Assembly: GCA_023248615.1 (NCBI GenBank)
Contig: JAHFEI010000036.1
Coordinates: 1-11,949 of the forward strand
DNA from: Nitrospinales bacterium
GTDB taxonomy: Bacteria; Nitrospinota_A; UBA7883; JACRGQ01
Direction of reading: 5' to 3'
Length of the DNA: 11,949 bases
The translations under genes and the position numbers were made by a program. The notes under the pieces are model-generated. The model did not search any database and was not told the DNA's origin. It saw nothing but the letters and a program-made list of their open reading frames with translations. Of the stretch, positions 6,741-11,949 are shown piece by piece. How positions within the stretch are numbered: the first letter of the stretch is position 1; each line of letters starts with the position of its first letter.

Positions 6741-7829
6741 CTATTTGCTTCCGAAGTCGGAAATGAACCGCGAGATGTCGTTATAAAACGCGAATGCCAT
6801 CAGCGATATCAGCAGGAAAAGCCCTACCTGCTGTGCCAGTTCCCTGCCACGCAGGCTCACCGGTTTGCCGATTGCCCCCTCGATGAGGAAAAATACGATA
6901 TGCCCGCCATCCAGCACGGGTATCGGCAGGAAGTTCAGTATCCCAAGGTTAACCGACAAGACGCCAAGGAACATCAAAAGGGGTACAATGCCGGCCTGCG
7001 CTTGGTCTCCGGCTATTTTGAATATCATCAACGGGCCGCCTATCGTGTCCGCCGGGACAATCTTTTGGAAAATCTTTACGATTACCATCAGCGTCATGTA
7101 AGAGACCTCGTAGGTTTTCCTGAAGCCGAGGGCTACCGATTCCACGGGGCCGTAGCGCTTAAATACTTCATCGGGGCTTATCCCTATCCTGCCTACCGCC
7201 ACAGTCTCACCAAATATGGTTTTTGCCTTATCCGGAACGGGGGTTACGGAAACATCGGTGCGGAGGCCGCCCTCATGTTCCACGGATAAAAGCAGGGGCT
7301 TGCCGGGGGAGGTGCTGATGACATCAGCCAAGTGGCTCCAGCTATCCGTTTTTTTGCCGTTAACCGCCACAATCCTGTCGCCCTGGACCAAACCTGCGCC
7401 CATGGCGGGGGAATCTTTCAGGATTACTTTTATCTTCGTGTCCGGCACGGTTATGCCAACCATATAGATGACGCTGAAAACCAGCGCGGCAAAGATAAGG
7501 TTCGACACAGGCCCAGCGGAAACTATAAGCAACCTTCTCCATACAGGTTTTTTATTGAACGCTTTTGCCGGGTCTGGGGGAGGCGCACCCTCTTCCGGTT
7601 CCCCTTCTTCATCTCCGACCATCTTCACGTAGCCGCCAAGAGGCGCGGCGGCAAGCCGGTACTCCGTTTCCCCTATCTTCTTCGCCCATATCTGCGGGCC
7701 GAAGCCTATGGAAAATTTTTCCACTCCCACACCCATCTTAAGCGCCATGAGAAAATGCCCCAGTTCATGCACAATAATAAGTATGCCAAGCACCACCAAA
7801 GCTGAAAATACGTAGCTCAAAGTTCCCAT
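6741..7829 (-). CDS. rseP: RseP-type site-2 intramembrane metalloprotease
   Basis: 362 residues. S2P-family zinc proteases cut transmembrane segments; RseP cleaves anti-sigma factors such as RseA and clears remnant signal peptides in the inner membrane. The first membrane helix carries the zinc motif HELGH (21-25). GPVSNLIFA (about 107-115) follows. Then comes a single PDZ domain (about 130-225, with GLVQGDRIVAVNG) and NFLPIPVLDGGH in a later helix, giving the third zinc ligand Asp. The last membrane helix is near the C-terminus. E. coli RseP is about 450 residues with two PDZ domains; this one has one, as in many other bacteria. ATG 7829 has AGGAA five bases upstream and lies 20 nt after the lolA stop. 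The company of lolA and a rhomboid protease suits envelope quality control. No anti-sigma factor is seen here. Confidence 0.96.
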   Translation of the reverse strand: MGTLSYVFSALVVLGILIIVHELGHFLMALKMGVGVEKFSIGFGPQIWAKKIGETEYRLAAAPLGGYVKMVGDEEGEPEEGAPPPDPAKAFNKKPVWRRLLIVSAGPVSNLIFAALVFSVIYMVGITVPDTKIKVILKDSPAMGAGLVQGDRIVAVNGKKTDSWSHLADVISTSPGKPLLLSVEHEGGLRTDVSVTPVPDKAKTIFGETVAVGRIGISPDEVFKRYGPVESVALGFRKTYEVSYMTLMVIVKIFQKIVPADTIGGPLMIFKIAGDQAQAGIVPLLMFLGVLSVNLGILNFLPIPVLDGGHIVFFLIEGAIGKPVSLRGRELAQQVGLFLLISLMAFAFYNDISRFISDFGSK

Positions 7830-7849
7830 TTATTCCTGTACTCCAAAAA

Positions 7850-8569
7850 TCAGAATTTGGGCGATTCTATCAGTTCCACGCCGGAAGGGCGAGTAAACTT
7901 GAATACGCCGTCATCCACCTGTTCATTTACCTTCATGCCGGAGAACTCTATGTCGCTCCGGTTGCCAACCCAGTCATACAACGAAAGCGACCTGATAGTA
8001 TAATCCTGCGCCTCCATGTTTATCACTATCCGGGTGACGGATATTGATTTTTCCTTCGGCTCCAGCGTGAGGGAGATTCCGGCTTCCGTCCTACCGCCAT
8101 CCCCACCTTTGGGCCGTGGCGTTATGGCAAAAAGCTCCCTCAATTTTTTCCCGCCAACCAAAAACAGTGCGGGAGAGCGGCTGTTCACCACGTTATCCAA
8201 CGGCTCCACTATCACCTGCTTTTCCGCCGGGATATAATAAAACATCATTTTGCCGTCGGAAATTATCTATTGTTCGTCCGGCGTGGCGTATTCCCACCGC
8301 ATCTTCAGCGGCTTTTGCATCACCACCGTGCCGGAAGATTCCTCCTTCGTCCCCATGGATGCATTGTGGAATGTTTGCCGGAATTTAGCGGAGAAGCCGC
8401 GTATCTCCTCAAAACGGTTTTCCACCTTTTCGATAATATCTTTTGTCGCCTGGTCCAAAGGCTCCGCCTTGTGCGCCCTGTGCTTTTTGTTGCCCGCATG
8501 AGGCCCGTCCGCAAACGCGGGATTAAGGGCCAACGCCACGCAAACAAATAATAAAAAAACTCCGCGCAT
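7850..8569 (-). pseudogene. lolA: lolA, outer-membrane lipoprotein carrier, interrupted by one in-frame TAG
   Basis: The frame spans 239 codons but codon 101 (8267-8269) is TAG. Codons 1-100 give a signal peptide (about 1-20, FADG at the cleavage site), a linker rich in His/Lys, and the first half of LolA (GFSAKFRQTF ... SGTVVMQKPLKMRWEYATPDEQ). The same frame continues straight after the stop with IISDGKMMFYY and on to the LolA C-terminal pattern, including DWVGNRSDIEF and FKFTRPSGVELI. E. coli LolA reads PDES-I-L-V-S-DG where this reads PDEQ-stop-I-I-S-DG, so exactly one residue is replaced and no base is lost. A Leu TTG changed to TAG would explain it. LolA ferries lipoproteins across the periplasm and is usually essential. 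ATG 8569 overlaps the rhomboid stop by one base. It may be a nonsense mutation, a strain variant, a sequence error or a suppressed stop. A restart at ATG 8248 would lack the signal peptide. Confidence 0.88.
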
Positions 8570-9216
8570 CAATAGCTCCTCCTGAATACCGGGGCGAGTA
8601 CAAGCCCGGCTACAAACCCGCCCACATGCGCTCCCCAGGCCACAGGCCCGCCGGAGCCGATGGCGAAGACCTGCATAATAAACCAAAATCCTATAAAAAA
8701 TACAGCCGGTATGGGAACCACCCGTACAATAAATATAAACCAGAATAACGTGTATATCCGTGAGCGCGGAAAGGCCAGCATGTATGCCGCTAAAACGCCG
8801 GATATGGCGCCGCTGGCTCCCACCAATGGCACATCCGACGCCGTGTTGGAGTATATATGCGCGAGGGTGGCAAACAAGCCGCACAACATGTAAAACGCCC
8901 AAAAACGGAAGCGGCCCTGGATATCCTCCACGTTATTGCCGAAAATCCAGAGAAAAAGCATGTTCCCTGCGAGATGAAAAAAACCTGCGTGCAAAAATAG
9001 CGAGGTGACAATTCCGGCGTATGCGGGGATCACCAAATGTGTGGAGCCGGGCTGGACAATATCCGCCGGTATTGCCCCGTACCGGAAAACAGTTTTTTCA
9101 AACTCAGGCTCGGAAAAACCGGCCATCAACAAAAATATGAGAATGTTGGCGGCGATAAGCGCCAACGTAACCACCGGAACCCGCCGGGTGGGAATCGTGT
9201 CGTATAACGGGATCAT
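8569..9216 (-). CDS. Rhomboid family intramembrane serine protease
   Basis: 215 residues with six or more hydrophobic segments. The rhomboid signature is complete: HLAGNMLFLW (81-90, His and Asn of the oxyanion region), GASGAISG with catalytic Ser135, and AHVGG with catalytic His197. These proteases cut transmembrane helices of membrane proteins in the inner membrane. The sequence resembles the PF01694 branch often annotated simply as rhomboid; the natural substrate cannot be told. I start at ATG 9216 (MIPLYDTIPT...), which is the typical N-terminus. The open frame extends 30 codons further to 9306, but that part is an Arg/Cys-rich shadow of the preceding gene. The ATG overlaps the TGA of the DUF523 gene as ATGA, and a GGCGGTGG stretch just upstream serves as RBS. 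The stop overlaps the lolA ATG by one base, so the three genes are coupled. Confidence 0.94.
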   Translation of the reverse strand: MIPLYDTIPTRRVPVVTLALIAANILIFLLMAGFSEPEFEKTVFRYGAIPADIVQPGSTHLVIPAYAGIVTSLFLHAGFFHLAGNMLFLWIFGNNVEDIQGRFRFWAFYMLCGLFATLAHIYSNTASDVPLVGASGAISGVLAAYMLAFPRSRIYTLFWFIFIVRVVPIPAVFFIGFWFIMQVFAIGSGGPVAWGAHVGGFVAGLVLAPVFRRSY

Positions 9217-9635
9217 TCCACCGCCTTTATTGTGTGGCCTGCGCGTGCAAGCAACGCGGCGGTAACGCCAACAACTTCTTTCCCTTTGTGCATACCCCAG
9301 CCGCAAGATGGGCTACCTGTCTTAAGATAAATTGTTTCCGGCTTCACGGCGCCAGCCATGTCTGCGGCCATGCTTGCGCCCCGTACCATTTCCGCCGTTC
9401 GGTCTTCGCCGGTCACGGTTTTCACGGTCGCCGTGCCGTCCAAAACGGCAAACCCCTGCCCCCCTTCCATCTGCATGGCGGTGCGCGGCACGCCCAGCCC
9501 CGCCAGCAACTCCGGGCAAAACGGGATAACCTCCCCGCCCAAAAATTTTTCCAAGAGGGGTGCAGATATTTTGGAACTGCCGTTGTATCGGCAATTTACG
9601 CCTACCAGGCAGGCGCTTGCCATGCTAACTCCCAC
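9213..9635 (-). CDS. DUF523 family protein, TudS-like [4Fe-4S] desulfidase candidate
   Basis: 140 residues from a GTG start, matching the size of stand-alone DUF523 proteins. Family motifs are clear: SACLVGVNCRYNG (Cys9, Cys15), PFCPELLAGLGVPR (Cys40) and GSPSCGWG (Cys111). DUF523 includes TudS, a thiouracil desulfidase whose three conserved cysteines hold a [4Fe-4S] cluster that removes sulfur from thio-nucleobases. Cys9, Cys40 and Cys111 here fit those roles. Whether this protein acts on thiouracil is unknown. Two in-frame starts compete: GTG 9635 and ATG 9623. Each has GGGAG exactly five bases upstream. The longer form gives the N-terminal strand length usual for the family, so I prefer it. 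The gene lies 64 nt after purN and overlaps the rhomboid ATG by four bases. Confidence 0.9.
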   Translation of the reverse strand: MGVSMASACLVGVNCRYNGSSKISAPLLEKFLGGEVIPFCPELLAGLGVPRTAMQMEGGQGFAVLDGTATVKTVTGEDRTAEMVRGASMAADMAGAVKPETIYLKTGSPSCGWGMHKGKEVVGVTAALLARAGHTIKAVE

Positions 9636-9645
9636 AGTCGCTCCC
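9629..9645 (-). promoter_or_regulatory. Tandem ribosome binding sites giving two possible starts for the DUF523 gene
   Basis: GGGAG at 9645-9641 precedes GTG 9635 by five bases, and an identical GGGAG at 9633-9629 precedes ATG 9623 by five bases. Both starts are in frame, 12 nt apart, so the sequence alone does not settle the N-terminus. Confidence 0.5.
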
Positions 9646-9699
9646 TATGCAATAGGCGGAATAGAAACCTGGCTGACCCGATTTTTGCGCCAATGCCGG

Positions 9700-10326
9700 T
9701 TACTCGCCCTTTTCTACTATTACCGCCCTGCCGTCCGCCAGGCGTATGCGATCCTCCAACAACGCCTGTATGACGATGGGATATATCCTATGCTCGTGCG
9801 CCAGTATTTTTTTCGACAGCGTTTCCGCCGTCTCCCCTTCTTCCAAGGCGACCTTCGCCTGTAAAATTACAAGGCCGGTATCCACCCCCTCATCCACAAA
9901 GTGGACAGAGCATCCAGATTCCTTCGCACCCACATCTACCGCCTGCTTTTGGGCATCCAGCCCCGGGAATAACGGCAACAACGATGGGTGGATATTGATT
10001 ATCCGGTTGCGGAACGCCTCCACCAGTAACCCGTCCACAATCCGCATAAACCCCGCCAGGCAGATGGTATCAATGCCGCGTCTCCTAAGCTCTTCCAGCG
10101 TGTACGCCGCAAATGCCTTGCGCCCCTTGTGTGCCTTCGGATCGATGAAAAGTGTTTCCACCCCGTACTGGCGGGCATATTCCAGCGCGTAGGCCTGCGC
10201 GTTATCCGTAATGACCAGCGACGGCAAATGCGAAAGCCTGCCTTCGGCGTGTGCATCCAGTATCGCCTTTAGGTTGCTTCCACGTCCCGATACGAAGACG
10301 GCGTATTTGTGCGGCTGTGTTGGCAT
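9700..10326 (-). CDS. purN: Phosphoribosylglycinamide formyltransferase PurN (GART)
   Basis: 208 residues, the normal length. PurN transfers a formyl group from 10-formyltetrahydrofolate to GAR in the third step of purine synthesis. Visible motifs are FVSGRGSNL (11-19, phosphate-binding), NIHPSLLP with Asn111 and His113, and GVDTG with Asp149. These three residues equal Asn106, His108 and Asp144 of the E. coli enzyme, so it should be active. LAGFMRIV (90-97) is also typical. The ATG follows the lpxC-fusion stop by 4 nt, with AGGCGA about eight bases upstream inside the end of that gene, so the two are co-transcribed. A 64-nt gap then separates it from the DUF523 gene. purM, often next to purN, is not seen here. 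Confidence 0.97.
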   Translation of the reverse strand: MPTQPHKYAVFVSGRGSNLKAILDAHAEGRLSHLPSLVITDNAQAYALEYARQYGVETLFIDPKAHKGRKAFAAYTLEELRRRGIDTICLAGFMRIVDGLLVEAFRNRIINIHPSLLPLFPGLDAQKQAVDVGAKESGCSVHFVDEGVDTGLVILQAKVALEEGETAETLSKKILAHEHRIYPIVIQALLEDRIRLADGRAVIVEKGE

Positions 10327-10330
10327 ACGG

Positions 10331-11949
10331 CTATTCGCCTATTAGCGCGCGGATTTTACGGGTAAGCAATACGTTCTCCGTATGCCCGGTCAGGTTGCCG
10401 GTTATTTTAGCTATCACCGGCCTCCCCGCAAGGTACAGGTCTCCCAGGATATCCAAAACCTTGTGCCGTGAAAACTCGTTTTCAAAGCGCAAGGTTGTGT
10501 TTATAACCCTCTCGTTATCTATCAGGATGACGTTGCTGAGCTTGCCACCCTCGGCCAGCCCGATTTTCTCGAACTTTTTTATCTGCTCCACAAAACCGAA
10601 AGTCCGCGCAGGGGCGATATCGGAGCGAAAGGCCGCCACGCCACCGGCAGAGTCGTACGTTGCGCGCTGTTTGCCGACCGGGGCGGGATAATCCATCCTG
10701 TACTCCACAACCAGCCTGTCGCACGGCTCCGCCAAGAGGTACTTTTTGCGGTCGTCCATTTCCCCTATCAGGATAGGCTCCCTTATCACCACAGGCTCCA
10801 GCGCTTCCGCCTGTTCCACAATTCCGGCGCTCTCCACAAGGTCGCACAGTTGCGCCGCAGAGCCATCCATTATCGGCACCTCGTCGCCCACCTTCAACAA
10901 GGCGTTGGTGATGCCATACATATGCAACGTAGCCATGATGTGCTCGATAGTCCGCACGCTTATCGCACCGAACTTCAGGGTTGTGGCATACTCGGTGGAT
11001 TCCACATGACCTATATCCGCCTTCACCTGCCTGCCGGAGGAAATATCGCCAAAAATTATCCCGCTGTTCGCCGGGAGCGGAGCGAGGATAACCCCGGTCT
11101 TTATGCCAGAATGGAGCCCAAGGCCGCATAGCACCACACTTTTTCCTACTGTCCTTTGCATAAAGCGCGTGCCGCCCGGTGAGGCGCTACTGTGCCCAAC
11201 ACCGCCTGTTACGGTCGCCACCGGCAGGACACCGCCCAACTGTATGCCATCCGGCTCTATTTGCATGGTGGGGCAGGACATGACGACATTCTCTGTGGTG
11301 GTCTTAAGTTCCTTCACGTTGCCGGGCCAGCCATATGACCTCATCCGCTCCATTGCCTTCCTTGAAAGGCGTATCCCAACCTTGCCGAAATCCTCGGATG
11401 CGTCGTGGATAAAATGGCCGATGAGATCGGCTATCGCGTTCCCCCGTTCGCGCAGGGGCGGCAGTTCCACCAGCGTGCCGGAAAAACATGCGGCGAGGGA
11501 TGCCTCCATCTGCGGCGTGGCAGTAGCCGCTGGCGCAGTTACGGCGGCTATAAAAGCCGGCCCCTGTGATTGCCGTGACAGGGCAATAAGTCGCGCCAGC
11601 CGTTGCTGGAGCGAAGCCTCCAGCAGGTGCGGGTTCTCCAGGAATACTGTGCCGGACAACTTGGAAAACCAGGAGCCGCTCTGTGCAGGGTTCTCTTCCG
11701 CCGGGCCGAAAAGCCCGTCGAACGACGTGGTGGTAAGCCGCCTGCAAGCAACTTTTATGAAGGTATCCTTGTGCCGGGCGCTATGCGAATGGATGTGCCG
11801 GGCGCTATATTCCTTCCCACTACCAGGCTCGCCCAATACCAAAACCGGGGCGGGCGATTGCGCCGCCTCGTCCATCTTCACTTTTACTGCGTCCATGGCG
11901 GGACACCCGGTGATGTACGGCATCGCTTCCATGCCGCCAACGCGGCTAC
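10331..11949 (-). CDS. lpxC: Degenerate NtrC-type AAA+ domain fused to LpxC (possibly 5'-partial)
   Basis: 533 residues from ATG 11932. The frame stays open to the right edge and that ATG has no good RBS, so the true start may be outside the window. Residues about 6-232 follow an NtrC-like AAA+ domain: Walker A GEPGSGKE (34-41), PPLRER (158-163) and sensor-II region WPGNVKEL (202-209). However GAFTGA is missing, Walker B reads FLEN (97-100) instead of FLDE, and the FREDLYYRL Arg-finger stretch is lost. So it is unlikely to activate sigma-54 or hydrolyse ATP well. After a Gly/Ser/Pro linker (about 233-256), residues 258-533 are a whole LpxC, the zinc deacetylase that commits UDP-acyl-GlcNAc to lipid A. 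It has TIEHIMATL, PIMDGSA, FGFVEQI, RHKVLDILGDL and TGHTEN, carrying the zinc ligands and catalytic residues. The AAA+ part may control LpxC by binding nucleotide or by setting its turnover (inference). purN follows 4 nt downstream. Confidence 0.93.
   Translation of the reverse strand, partial: SRVGGMEAMPYITGCPAMDAVKVKMDEAAQSPAPVLVLGEPGSGKEYSARHIHSHSARHKDTFIKVACRRLTTTSFDGLFGPAEENPAQSGSWFSKLSGTVFLENPHLLEASLQQRLARLIALSRQSQGPAFIAAVTAPAATATPQMEASLAACFSGTLVELPPLRERGNAIADLIGHFIHDASEDFGKVGIRLSRKAMERMRSYGWPGNVKELKTTTENVVMSCPTMQIEPDGIQLGGVLPVATVTGGVGHSSASPGGTRFMQRTVGKSVVLCGLGLHSGIKTGVILAPLPANSGIIFGDISSGRQVKADIGHVESTEYATTLKFGAISVRTIEHIMATLHMYGITNALLKVGDEVPIMDGSAAQLCDLVESAGIVEQAEALEPVVIREPILIGEMDDRKKYLLAEPCDRLVVEYRMDYPAPVGKQRATYDSAGGVAAFRSDIAPARTFGFVEQIKKFEKIGLAEGGKLSNVILIDNERVINTTLRFENEFSRHKVLDILGDLYLAGRPVIAKITGNLTGHTENVLLTRKIRALIGE

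Noticed and set aside
8267..8269. Genome-wide recoding of TAG as an amino acid
   Set aside because: At least five intact genes in the window end at TAG at family-typical C-termini, so TAG works as a normal stop here. Local suppression remains possible but unsupported.
9217..9306. 30-codon N-terminal extension of the rhomboid gene
   Set aside because: It overlaps the DUF523 gene, is basic and unlike rhomboid N-termini, while ATG 9216 has an upstream purine-rich site and ATGA coupling.
10331..11160. Separate LpxC gene starting at the internal Met258 (ATG 11161)
   Set aside because: No ribosome binding site precedes that ATG and the frame continues without a break into the AAA+ domain, so a fusion is the simpler reading.
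10331..11949. Functional sigma-54 activator
   Set aside because: The GAFTGA loop, Walker B acids and Arg-finger stretch are missing, and the DNA-binding C-terminal helix-turn-helix is replaced by LpxC.

Overview
The window comes from a diderm (lipid A-making) bacterium of moderate to high GC. LpxC, a LolA-type lipoprotein carrier and RseP all imply an outer membrane. The MglA/Roadblock genes resemble those of Deltaproteobacteria, Myxococcota and similar lineages, but I cannot place the organism more precisely. Almost all of the sequence is coding. The only divergent junction is at 4131-4242 and the only convergent one is at 5614-5645. I see no tRNA, rRNA, CRISPR array, insertion sequence or attachment site.

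Left part (1-4130, all minus strand) is a tight five-gene operon. In transcription order it encodes a TPR protein with a C-terminal Roadblock/LC7-like domain (3294-4130), a small stand-alone Roadblock protein (2938-3297, ATGA overlap), an MglA-type Ras-like GTPase fused to a SurA-N-like chaperone domain (1716-2927), a second stand-alone Roadblock protein (1198-1713), and a signal-peptide-bearing multi-pass membrane protein with TPRs that runs off the left edge (1-1193, no ORF given for it; I translated it by hand). Diverging from this operon is a Ser/Thr kinase with a C-terminal cyclic-nucleotide-binding domain (4243-5613). Together these look like a GTPase/Roadblock signalling module, possibly with a cNMP-gated kinase as input. 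This is the best candidate for an undescribed system here. A functional link between the kinase and the operon is inference from position only.

Right part (5646-11949, all minus strand) reads, in transcription order: a fusion of a degenerate NtrC-type AAA+ domain to a complete LpxC (10331 to the right edge), purN (9700-10326), a DUF523/TudS-like iron-sulfur protein (9213-9635), a rhomboid protease (8569-9216), lolA interrupted by one in-frame TAG (7850-8569), rseP (6741-7829) and moaA (5646-6632). Several neighbours overlap by 1-4 bases. The theme is cell-envelope biogenesis and intramembrane proteolysis mixed with housekeeping genes.

The most unusual items are the MglA-SurA-like fusion, the LpxC carrying a pseudo-AAA+ domain with an intact Walker A but lost Walker B, GAFTGA and Arg-finger motifs, the three-Roadblock operon, and the amber codon in lolA.
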